Source of the DNA: Actinomycetota bacterium
Lineage (GTDB): Bacteria > Actinomycetota > Acidimicrobiia > Acidimicrobiales > JAHWLA01
Assembly: GCA_019347595.1 (NCBI GenBank)
Contig: JAHWLA010000044.1
Span: forward strand, 1-13,690
Direction of reading: 5' to 3'
DNA: 13,690 nt
The position numbers were made by a program, and so were the translations under genes. The notes below the pieces were generated by a model. That model saw only the letters and a list, made by a program, of their open reading frames with translations. It did no database searches and had not been told where the DNA came from. Shown one piece after another: positions 1-5,847 of the stretch. The stretch's first letter is position 1. Every line of letters starts with the position of its first letter.

Positions 1-95
1 CGGACAGCCCGTACGACGATCCGTACACCCCCGGCTACCGTCGCTCGCGCGACGAGTGGTACGGCCGGTTCGTGATCATCGCCCCGGTTCGCTGA
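1..95 (+). CDS. C-terminal fragment of an unidentified protein
   Basis: An open frame enters from the left edge (first full codon at base 3) and ends at TGA 93-95, giving 30 residues that begin DSPYDDPYTPGYRR and end GRFVIIAPVR. Nearly every codon ends in G or C, as in the sure genes of this window, which supports real coding despite the short length. The fragment is rich in Tyr, Asp and Arg and ends in a short hydrophobic strand, which looks like the end of a globular soluble protein. I do not recognise the family. It converges on the dehydrogenase at 112-1083 with only 16 bases between the two stop codons, and a shared GC hairpin lies there. Confidence 0.55.
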   Translation, partial: DSPYDDPYTPGYRRSRDEWYGRFVIIAPVR

Positions 96-104
96 GGATC
101 GCCG

Positions 105-121
105 GCGCCGGTCACCGGCGC
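105..121. terminator. GC-rich hairpin between convergent genes, candidate bidirectional terminator
   Basis: Arms GCGCCGG (105-111) and CCGGCGC (115-121) pair perfectly around a 3-base loop. The loop TCA (112-114) is exactly the TGA stop of the - strand dehydrogenase, and the hairpin starts 9 bases after the TGA of the + strand fragment. No U-tract follows on either strand, so it is at best an actinobacterial-type U-less terminator. Confidence 0.5.
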
Positions 122-1083
122 GCGTAGACGTCCGGGTTGACGGGGGTCGGCAGCGGCTCGCCGCGGAGCCCAGCCAGAAGGTTCGCGGCAGCCATCTCGG
201 CCATTTTGGCCCGTGTCGCCCGGGAGGCGGACGCGATGTGCGGCACGATCAGGCAGCGCTCGTGGCGCACCAGCGGGTCGTTCGGGGGGATGGGCTCGGG
301 GTCGGTGACGTCCAGCGCCGCCGCCCAGATCACGCCGTCGCGAAGCGCCTCGTGGAGCGCCGCGGAGTCGACGACCGGCCCACGCGCCGTGTTGACCAGC
401 ACGCCGTGCGGCCCGATCAGGGCGAGGCGGCGGGCGTCGATCAGGTGGCGCGTCGAGTCCTGGAGCGGGACGTGCAGCGAGACGACATCGGCGCGCCGAA
501 GGAGCTCGTCGAGGTCGGCCACGTACCCGTCGTCACCCGTGGGCCGCCGGGAGTGATGCAGGACCGTCATCCCGAATCCTGCGGCCCTGCGCCCGACCGC
601 CCGGCCGATTCGTCCCCAGCCCACGACGCCGAGCACCCGGCCGTGGACGTCCAGGCCCAGGTAGTCGTTGATGTTCCACCCGCGCCACCGGCCCGCCCGC
701 AGGTCGTCCTCCGCCTCGGTGGCGAGCCGGGACGCCGCCAGCATGAGGAGGAAGGCGGTGTCGGCCGTCGTCTCGTCGAGGACGCCCGGCGTGTTGCACA
801 CGACGACGCCGACTTCGGCGGCCGCGGCCACGTCGATGTTGTCGTAACCCACAGCCACGTTGGCGACGACGCGAAGGCGCGGCGACCCGGCGTGCAACAC
901 GGCGTCGTCGACGCGGTCGGTGAGCAGGCAGACGATGGCGTCGACGTGTGCCGCCGCCGCCATGAGCTCGTCGTGCGCCAGTGGCCGGTCGTCCGCCTCG
1001 GGGCCGACGATCTCGTGGCCCGCGTCGACCAATGGGTCGGTGCCGCCTCCCGGCAACCGACGGGTGACGAGGACTCGCGCCAT
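112..1083 (-). CDS. D-isomer-specific 2-hydroxyacid dehydrogenase (glyoxylate/hydroxypyruvate reductase-like)
   Basis: A 323-residue protein, the normal length for the family. The N-terminal catalytic domain carries VAVGYDNID at 77-84 and CNTPGVLDETTAD at 96-108, both typical of glyoxylate/hydroxypyruvate reductases. The Rossmann domain has GWGRIG at 155-160. The family's catalytic triad is visible: Arg234 in NTARGP, Glu263 in DPEP, and His282 in VPHIASAS. Proteins of this family reduce 2-oxoacids such as glyoxylate or hydroxypyruvate with NAD(P)H in the cytoplasm; the substrate here is not determined. The ATG at 1081-1083 is fixed by an AAGGAGG Shine-Dalgarno 4 bases upstream. The gene is divergent from the ParB-like regulator and is probably transcribed alone. 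Phosphoglycerate or phosphonate dehydrogenase are less likely, because there is no C-terminal ACT domain. Confidence 0.93.
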   Translation of the reverse strand: MARVLVTRRLPGGGTDPLVDAGHEIVGPEADDRPLAHDELMAAAAHVDAIVCLLTDRVDDAVLHAGSPRLRVVANVAVGYDNIDVAAAAEVGVVVCNTPGVLDETTADTAFLLMLAASRLATEAEDDLRAGRWRGWNINDYLGLDVHGRVLGVVGWGRIGRAVGRRAAGFGMTVLHHSRRPTGDDGYVADLDELLRRADVVSLHVPLQDSTRHLIDARRLALIGPHGVLVNTARGPVVDSAALHEALRDGVIWAAALDVTDPEPIPPNDPLVRHERCLIVPHIASASRATRAKMAEMAAANLLAGLRGEPLPTPVNPDVYARR

Positions 1084-1087
1084 CGTG

Positions 1088-1094
1088 CCTCCTT
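1088..1094 (-). promoter_or_regulatory. Strong Shine-Dalgarno of the 2-hydroxyacid dehydrogenase
   Basis: On the - strand AAGGAGG ends 4 bases before the ATG at 1083. It fixes the start and contrasts with the SD-less starts of amidohydrolases B and C. Confidence 0.8.
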
Positions 1095-1119
1095 GTCGGG
1101 GTGAATTTCTGTCCCCGCG

Positions 1120-1149
1120 CCGCTATCGGAACTTTTCCTCCGCTATACT
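1120..1149 (+). promoter_or_regulatory. Candidate promoter/operator between dehydrogenase and ParB-like regulator
   Basis: The 143-base divergent gap (1084-1226) holds an AT-richer patch. CCGCTAT occurs twice as a direct repeat, at 1120-1126 and 1140-1146, with starts 20 bases apart (about two helical turns). The second copy overlaps TATACT at 1144-1149, a good -10 match for a + strand promoter. No -35 lies 16-18 bases upstream, so the promoter may need an activator. It would give a leader of roughly 70 bases for the regulator gene. Confidence 0.4.
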
Positions 1150-1226
1150 TTGACACGTCACCGGCCGGCACAGGTCGACGACGCCTCGGCCCATCCCCGG
1201 GCGCATCCGCGGAGGAGGGAGACCCG

Positions 1227-2183
1227 ATGCAAGCGATGGAATTCCAGGTCACCGACGGCGAAAGCCGCTCGTTGGTCCACGGGCGGCCCAGGCGGGTCGC
1301 CCATGTCGCCGCCGACGCCGTCCGGCACAGCCCGGTCGTGCGCATCCCACTGAGTCGGCTCAAGCCGGGCGACAGCGCGCGGACCGACCGGGTGCGGGCG
1401 CCCTACCTCCAAGTGCTCATCCAGCTCGACGGGGCCTGGCCCCCCATCCTCGTCGACCGCAGCGACCACACCATCGTCGACGGCCACTACCGCTACCTGG
1501 CCGCCAAGTTCCTGCGCCATGCGGACATCGCGTGCGTGTACTTCGACGGCGACAAGGACGAAGCGTTCGCCGAGGCGGTCCGCCGCAACACCGAGCACGG
1601 GCTGCCGCTGACGCTGCCCGAGCGCGAGGCGGCCGCCTGCCGCATCCTCGAGCGCTGCTCGCACTGGTCGGACCGGCGAGTGGGGGAGCTGTGCGCCTTG
1701 GCGCCGAGCACGGTCGCCCGCCTTCGGGGCGCCCACCTCCCGCCGCCCGCCGAGCCGCAGCTCGAGCGCCGTGTCGGGCGCGACAACCGGGTGCGCCCGG
1801 CCGATCGGCTGGCCGCCCGCCGCCGCGTCATCGAAGCCATCGAGGCCAATCCCGCCGCCTCCCTTCGGGCGATCGCCCGTCTTGCGGGCAGTTCCCCGGA
1901 GACCGTGCGGACCGTCCGGGCTCGCATGACGGCGGCCGCCGAGACACCGCTCACCGTGGTGCGTCCGAGCGACGACGCCGCTCTCGTGGCCGTGGAAGGC
2001 GGCGCCGAGTTCTCGGCCTGGCTGGAGCGCACGGCGGTGGCGCCGGACGATTGGCGCACCAACGTCGAAAGCGTCCCCCTCAGCCGCGTGTACGAGATCG
2101 CCGACGAGGCCCGCCGCCGCGCCGCGTGCTGGCTCGAGCTCGCGGAAGCCCTCGAAAACCGGGCCCGCAGGACGAAGGCCTGA
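1227..2183 (+). CDS. StrR/NovG-like ParB-fold transcriptional regulator
   Basis: A 318-residue protein from ATG 1227, chosen because GGAGGAGGGAG precedes it; the frame is open upstream to 1101 but that extension has no good start signal. Residues 36-120 are a ParB/Spo0J-type N-terminal domain, with PVVRIPLSRLKPGDS and a VDGHYRYLAA motif at 84-93. Residues 128-167 form a helix-turn-helix with the phrase HGLPLTLPEREAA followed by HWSDRRVGELCALAPSTVARL. Residues 198-234 form a second helix-turn-helix (SLRAIARLAGSSPETVRTVR). GRDNRVRP at 184-191 sits between them. This order is that of the StrR/NovG-type pathway regulators of antibiotic clusters, not chromosome-partitioning ParB. No partner parA or parS is visible. 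It probably binds DNA as a dimer; targets are unknown. It is 3 bases from amidohydrolase A and almost certainly cotranscribed with it. Confidence 0.85.
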   Translation: MQAMEFQVTDGESRSLVHGRPRRVAHVAADAVRHSPVVRIPLSRLKPGDSARTDRVRAPYLQVLIQLDGAWPPILVDRSDHTIVDGHYRYLAAKFLRHADIACVYFDGDKDEAFAEAVRRNTEHGLPLTLPEREAAACRILERCSHWSDRRVGELCALAPSTVARLRGAHLPPPAEPQLERRVGRDNRVRPADRLAARRRVIEAIEANPAASLRAIARLAGSSPETVRTVRARMTAAAETPLTVVRPSDDAALVAVEGGAEFSAWLERTAVAPDDWRTNVESVPLSRVYEIADEARRRAACWLELAEALENRARRTKA

Positions 2184-2186
2184 ACC

Positions 2187-3464
2187 ATGGCCTCGACAAC
2201 TCCCGTCAATCCCCCTCACACCCAGGACGGCCGCGTGAACGACTGGCTTGATTGGATCATCTCGGTCGACGACCACGTCATCGAACCGCCGCACGTCTGG
2301 GAAAGCCGGCTCCCCGCCAAGCATCGCGACCAGGGGCCGCGCTGGATTCGCGACGACGCCGGCGAGGCATGGCTGTACGAAGGCGTGCGCCTGCCGATCC
2401 CGGGTCTGCACTCGGTCGCGGGCACGCCGCGGGACACCTGGAGCCCGGCCCCGCTCACCATGGAGAGCATCCGGCCGTCGTCGTACGACCCGAAGGCGCG
2501 CGTGGAGGACATGGACCGCGACGGCGTGCTGGCGTCGCTGTGCTTCCCGTCGTTCCCCCGCTTCTGCGGGCAGACGTTCTACGAAGGCAAGGACAAGAAA
2601 CTCGGCCTGATGTGCGTCCGGGCCTACAACGACTGGATGATCGACGAGTGGTCGGGCTCGCAGCCGGGCCGGTTCCTGCCGTTGATGCTCATCCCGCTGT
2701 GGGACCCCGTCCGAGCGGCCGCCGAGATCGAGCGCTGCGCCGAGAAAGGCGCCAAGGCGATTGCCTTCAGCGAGAACCCGGCGAAGCTCGACCTGCCGTC
2801 GATCCACGACGCGGGCCGCTACTGGGACCCGGTGTTCAGCGCCGCACAGGAGACGGGGCTGCCGATCTGCACGCACATCGGCTCGTCGTCGCAGTTGCCG
2901 CAAACGGCCGAGGACGCGCCCATGATCGCGTCGATCACCCTGAGCGGCCTGAACGCGCAGGCGACGATGGTGGACTGGCTCTACAGCGGAAACCTGCTCC
3001 GGTTCCCCCGGCTCAAGCTGGCGCTGTCGGAGGGCGGCATCGCCTTCGTGCCCGGCACGCTGGAGCGGGTGAAGCGCGACCTCGAGCGGCAGGGCCCGTG
3101 GGCTCGGCGGACGGAGGTCGGCGGCGACCTGGCCAAGGGCGAGGTCACCATGGCCGAGCGCGTCCAGACCGACGACATCGACGTCTACGACTTCGACCCC
3201 ATGGAGATCTACAAGCGGCAGATCTTCAACTGCATGATCCCGGACTACGAGGGCTGGGCCTACATCGAGATGCTCGGGTCCGACAACGTCATGCTGGAGA
3301 CCGACTTCCCGCACTCCGACTCGAGCTGGCCGGACTCCATCGAGCAGGTCCGCACATCGATCGGCCACCTCGGCGAGAAGGACCGGTTCAACATCCAGCT
3401 CGGCACCGCGTGCCGCGTGTTCGGCTACGAGCTGCCGGAGCTGCCCCCCGTCGTCGCCCGGTAG
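2187..3464 (+). CDS. Amidohydrolase_2 family protein (A)
   Basis: A 425-residue TIM-barrel metal-dependent hydrolase of the amidohydrolase_2 / ACMSD-like group. The first metal motif is present as DDH at 28-30 in ISVDDHVIEPPHVWE. His230 lies in PICTHIGSS, Glu282 in LALSEGGIAFVPG, and the late metal-site Asp373 in METDFPHSDSSWPD. The family includes decarboxylases, hydratases and lactone or amide hydrolases, so the reaction cannot be named. ATG 2187 follows the regulator's stop by 3 bases, with GAAGG 8 bases upstream. GTG 2235, just before the conserved domain, is an alternative start. It is clearly related to amidohydrolases B and C but much more divergent, so it is not a recent copy. No signal peptide is seen, so it is likely cytoplasmic. 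The operon position suggests it acts in the regulator's own pathway. Confidence 0.88.
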   Translation: MASTTPVNPPHTQDGRVNDWLDWIISVDDHVIEPPHVWESRLPAKHRDQGPRWIRDDAGEAWLYEGVRLPIPGLHSVAGTPRDTWSPAPLTMESIRPSSYDPKARVEDMDRDGVLASLCFPSFPRFCGQTFYEGKDKKLGLMCVRAYNDWMIDEWSGSQPGRFLPLMLIPLWDPVRAAAEIERCAEKGAKAIAFSENPAKLDLPSIHDAGRYWDPVFSAAQETGLPICTHIGSSSQLPQTAEDAPMIASITLSGLNAQATMVDWLYSGNLLRFPRLKLALSEGGIAFVPGTLERVKRDLERQGPWARRTEVGGDLAKGEVTMAERVQTDDIDVYDFDPMEIYKRQIFNCMIPDYEGWAYIEMLGSDNVMLETDFPHSDSSWPDSIEQVRTSIGHLGEKDRFNIQLGTACRVFGYELPELPPVVAR

Positions 3465-3487
3465 CAGTCGACCCGACGAACGAGAAG

Positions 3488-3506
3488 AGCCGCCGTCTCG
3501 GCGGCT
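3488..3506. terminator. Hairpin terminator between convergent amidohydrolases A and B
   Basis: AGCCGCC (3488-3494) pairs perfectly with GGCGGCT (3500-3506) around a GTCTC loop, followed on the + strand by TCTTC. It starts 23 bases after the stop of amidohydrolase A and could also serve the - strand gene B arriving from the other side. Confidence 0.65.
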
Positions 3507-3556
3507 TCTTCGCGCTCCGAGCCGATGCCGACGTCACGCAGGCGGCGCGGTGAGGC

Positions 3557-3601
3557 GTGCAGCGACCGATGGGGAGAGGATGTCGGGTGCAGCCGATGGG
3601 G
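3557..3601. repeat. Short imperfect direct repeat in the convergent intergenic gap
   Basis: GTGCAG-CGA-CCGATGGGG (3557-3574) recurs as GTGCAGCCGATGGGG (3587-3601). The 15 shared bases are identical apart from a 3-base insertion, and the copies start 30 bases apart. The gap 3465-3643 contains no credible gene. The repeat lies beyond the 3' ends of both neighbouring genes, so promoter function is unlikely. Confidence 0.5.
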
Positions 3602-3643
3602 CGGCGCCCGGCACGACGCGGGGCCTGGTCGGCGACCGAGCGT

Positions 3644-4999
3644 CTATGCGGAGCGGGCCAGCCGCACGTCGTCGTCGAACGCGGTGGCGAGGTCGTCTCG
3701 GTCGACGGGCCGGGCGGGCCTGCTGAACGACCCGCGGGCATCGAACGCCTCGAGCTTCTCCGGGGCCACCGGTGCTCCCTCGGTGAGGTCGGCGACGGTG
3801 GGACCGATGCGAGCCGCCACCTCGGCGATCGGCGCGGCGTCCAACCGGAAGAAGCGGATGGCGTTGCCGCCCACCAGGGCGCGCACCTCCGCCTCGGGGA
3901 CGCCGGCGAAGGCGGCCCGCATCCAGTCGCGGGTGTTGGGCCACGTCGACTCCGGGTGCGGGAAGTCGGTGCCGAACATGAGGCGGTCGATGCCGATGTC
4001 GTGGCGCAGCTCGACCTCCACGCGGCGGATGGCCGAAGCCACCACGCCGCAGTTGCTCGCCCAGTACGAGCTGGGCGGCCGGGTGAGCGGGGTGTCGCCG
4101 ACGGCATGGCGCTCGTCCATCACGGCCAGCACCGGCCCGATCCAGTCGGCGCCGAGCTCGGTGAAGGCGAGCCGCAGCGACGGGTGGCGGTCGAAGACGC
4201 CGCCGAGGAGCATCTGCCACAACGCCCGGCGGTAGCGGGTGGCGCGCGTGTTGAAGAACGGGTCCTTGTGCATCTCGGCCCGCTTTTCCTCGTCGGTGAG
4301 GTCGGCGCGACGGAGCAACTGCTGCTGGTCCTCCAGCAGCTTCTGGAACGAGCCCTGCTCGAGCCCGAACCCGGCGTGCATGACGAGGGCCACCCCCAGG
4401 TCGGCACAGGCCGCCCAGAACGGCTCGTAGTACGCGTCCCACAGCGGCGGCAGGGCGGGGTCGAACGTCGAGCCGGGGACGTTCACGGCCACGAACCCGT
4501 GCTCGGCCACCCAGCGGAGCTCGTCGAGCGTGGCCGCCATGTCCAGGCACGGCCCCGGGTCGGCGACCGGGAACAGTCGGTGGCGCGCGGGCTCGACGGC
4601 GTCGTACAGCCACCGGTGGTAGGCCCGGGAGCCCGCGGCACGCAGCTCCACGGGGTACGGGCGGTTGCCCGAGCCGAAGAACGGCAGCGTGGAGGTGGTC
4701 ACGCCGGGAAGGACGAGCTCGGCGGCGACCCCTTCGCGGTCCATCTCCGCCAGTCGACGGCGCATGTCCCATGCCCCCACGACACCGGCGCCGGACGCGA
4801 TCGCACCGTCCTCGTCGAGGATCGACAGCGCGGCCCGCGATCCCTCACCGGTGTGGCCGGGGATCAGTCGTGCCTGTGCAGCCTGCTCACGAACCAGGAC
4901 GTCGAGATCGTCGTGATAGGTCGGGTCGAGGTAGTTGCGGTACATCTCGACATCCGCCCCGGCGTGCGCATCCGCGGAAACCACCATCACTCGGTCCAT
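3644..4999 (-). CDS. Amidohydrolase_2 family protein (B), paralogue of C
   Basis: A 451-residue protein starting MDRVMVVSADAHAG. Metal-site residues of the amidohydrolase_2 fold are present: D10-x-H12 in SADAHAG, His208 in LVMHAGFG, Glu281 in FTELGADW and Asp345 in MFGTDFPHPE. The reaction is not known; relatives are decarboxylases, hydrolases and hydratases. ATG 4999 was chosen because paralogue C begins at the same residue (MDRLIVVSADAHAG). An extension to TTG 5053 is open but unsupported. There is no Shine-Dalgarno, and a -10-like TACATT lies 6 bases upstream, suggesting a leaderless mRNA. By manual alignment it matches C at about 72% over residues 75-451 without gaps. Only residues about 36-74 differ in length and sequence. 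The crotonase terminator separates it from the gene upstream, so it is probably transcribed alone. Confidence 0.9.
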   Translation of the reverse strand: MDRVMVVSADAHAGADVEMYRNYLDPTYHDDLDVLVREQAAQARLIPGHTGEGSRAALSILDEDGAIASGAGVVGAWDMRRRLAEMDREGVAAELVLPGVTTSTLPFFGSGNRPYPVELRAAGSRAYHRWLYDAVEPARHRLFPVADPGPCLDMAATLDELRWVAEHGFVAVNVPGSTFDPALPPLWDAYYEPFWAACADLGVALVMHAGFGLEQGSFQKLLEDQQQLLRRADLTDEEKRAEMHKDPFFNTRATRYRRALWQMLLGGVFDRHPSLRLAFTELGADWIGPVLAVMDERHAVGDTPLTRPPSSYWASNCGVVASAIRRVEVELRHDIGIDRLMFGTDFPHPESTWPNTRDWMRAAFAGVPEAEVRALVGGNAIRFFRLDAAPIAEVAARIGPTVADLTEGAPVAPEKLEAFDARGSFSRPARPVDRDDLATAFDDDVRLARSA

Positions 5000-5005
5000 G
5001 TCGTG

Positions 5006-5035
5006 AATGTACGGATGCAGGCGGCCGAGGGGGAA
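5006..5035 (-). promoter_or_regulatory. Candidate leaderless promoter of amidohydrolase B
   Basis: On the - strand the -10-like hexamer TACATT (5006-5011) ends 6 bases before ATG 4999, and TTCCCC (5030-5035) lies 18 bases further upstream as a weak -35. A start about 7 bases after the -10 would fall on the ATG itself. Paralogue C has the same geometry (TACAGT, 6 bases). Confidence 0.5.
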
Positions 5036-5061
5036 GGGTTGACAGCCCGACAAACACGTGA

Positions 5062-5078
5062 CCCGTCGCCTCGACGGG
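5062..5078 (-). terminator. Hairpin terminator after the crotonase gene
   Basis: CCCGTCG (5062-5068) and CGACGGG (5072-5078) form a perfect 7-bp stem with a 3-base loop. It begins 3 bases past the TAG of the - strand crotonase gene. On that strand it is followed by TCACGTGTTTG, which is only modestly T-rich. It would separate the crotonase transcript from amidohydrolase B. Confidence 0.6.
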
Positions 5079-5081
5079 GCG

Positions 5082-5783
5082 CTACCCGATCAGTTGAAGG
5101 AACGATCGGTGGTCGCGCTCGATGGCGTCCTTGACGGCGTCGAGCAGGGCGCCGCGGACGCGCCGCTTGGTGGCCCGGTGCGCAGTGCGATCGAGGGTGA
5201 GGGCGCGGGCGGCTGCCGCCTGCGCCGTGGCCGGCACGTCTGCGGGGGCCACCGCCCGGTCGAGGAACCCGGCGGCGACGGCGTCGTCGGGGCCGAAGTC
5301 CTCGGCCAACGCCACGGCGCGGTGCAGGTGGGTGGCGGCCAGCCGGTGCCTGCAGATTTCGACGGCCGTGTGCGGCATGGTCATGCCGATGGCGACCTCG
5401 TTGGCGGCGATCCGGAACGGCCCCGAGGCGCCCACTCGGTAGTCGCCTGAGAGCAACAGGAACGACCCCATGGCGACGGCGTGGCCCGTGCAGGCGATCA
5501 CGACCGGCGACGGGAACGACAGCAGGCGCTCCGCCAGCTCGAAGCCGGCCCGGAGCATGTCGGCCGCCTCTGCGGTCCGGCTGGTGAGCGTCTTCAGGTC
5601 GAAACCGGCGGACAGGATGCCTTCTCGTCCTGTCAGCACGACGACCGCCTCGTCGGCCTCGGCCTGGCCGAGTGCATCGCGCAGCGCCCCGAGCGTGGAC
5701 AGCGACAGGGCATTGACCTTGCCGTCGTCGAGGCGGATGGTGGCGATGCCGTCGGCGAGCTCGTACGACACGGGTGCGCTCAT
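5082..5783 (-). CDS. Enoyl-CoA hydratase/isomerase (crotonase) family protein, short form
   Basis: A 233-residue crotonase-fold protein, shorter than the usual ~260. The start region SYELADGIATIRLDDGKVNA is typical. Oxyanion-hole segments are SAGFDLK at 58-64 and GHAVAMG at 100-106. In classical hydratases the second segment is followed by catalytic Glu144 (rat numbering), but here the matching position is Phe108. The other catalytic glutamate (Glu164) is matched by Glu129 in ANEVAIGM. This fits the short crotonase subgroup I know from annotation as PRK06213-type. With one acid residue, isomerisation is more plausible than hydration (inference). The open frame extends upstream to 6086 inside the acyl-CoA synthetase gene, but ATG 5783 starts the conserved protein. 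There is no clear SD; CATAAC lies 9 bases upstream, so the mRNA may be nearly leaderless. Confidence 0.88.
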   Translation of the reverse strand: MSAPVSYELADGIATIRLDDGKVNALSLSTLGALRDALGQAEADEAVVVLTGREGILSAGFDLKTLTSRTAEAADMLRAGFELAERLLSFPSPVVIACTGHAVAMGSFLLLSGDYRVGASGPFRIAANEVAIGMTMPHTAVEICRHRLAATHLHRAVALAEDFGPDDAVAAGFLDRAVAPADVPATAQAAAARALTLDRTAHRATKRRVRGALLDAVKDAIERDHRSFLQLIG

Positions 5784-5792
5784 GGAGCCGAC

Positions 5793-5798
5793 GTTATG
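5793..5798 (-). promoter_or_regulatory. Possible -10 element of the crotonase gene
   Basis: CATAAC on the - strand ends 9 bases before ATG 5783. No good -35 is seen at 16-18 bases, and no SD precedes the start. It is a weak candidate for a near-leaderless promoter that would depend on an activator. Confidence 0.3.
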
Positions 5799-5820
5799 AG
5801 AAACCGCTGAGCGGACGCTC

Positions 5821-5843
5821 GTTCGACGCCGCACGCGTCGAAG
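5821..5843. repeat. Inverted repeat between acyl-CoA synthetase and crotonase genes
   Basis: TTCGACG (5822-5828) pairs perfectly with CGTCGAA (5836-5842) around a 7-base loop, in the 64-base gap between two - strand genes. It begins 5 bases after the acyl-CoA synthetase stop codon, so it could be a U-less terminator. With one more base, GTTCGAC (5821-5827) and GTCGAAG (5837-5843) also resemble the half-sites of StrR operators. However, the spacing here is 9 bases rather than the 15 between GTTCGAC arms in the published StrR box. The two roles are not exclusive. Confidence 0.5.
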
Positions 5844-5847
5844 GGGG

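Noticed and set aside
1150..1155. Perfect TTGACA -35 on the + strand before the ParB-like gene
   Set aside because: No -10-like hexamer 16-18 bases downstream; it overlaps the better TATACT candidate.
1128..1159. ECF sigma-factor promoter (GGAAC ... CGTC) upstream of the ParB-like gene
   Set aside because: The spacing is 23 bases, too long for the usual 16-17.
1227..2183. Chromosome- or plasmid-partition ParB and nearby replication origin
   Set aside because: No parA, no parS-like 16-bp palindromes, no DnaA boxes; the domain order fits StrR-type regulators better.
1158..3368. 736-codon open frame on the - strand opposite the regulator and amidohydrolase A
   Set aside because: Its Arg/Ala/His/Val/Asp-rich translation has no recognisable domain. 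It mirrors two genes with clear families, and such long antisense frames are expected when codons end in G/C.
5039..5044. TTGACA on the + strand between B and the crotonase gene
   Set aside because: No -10 at the right distance and no + strand gene downstream; probably chance.
3557..5134. 525-codon + strand frame opposite amidohydrolase B
   Set aside because: No domain. The 502-codon frame at 7595-9103 looks alike only because it is antisense to paralogue C.
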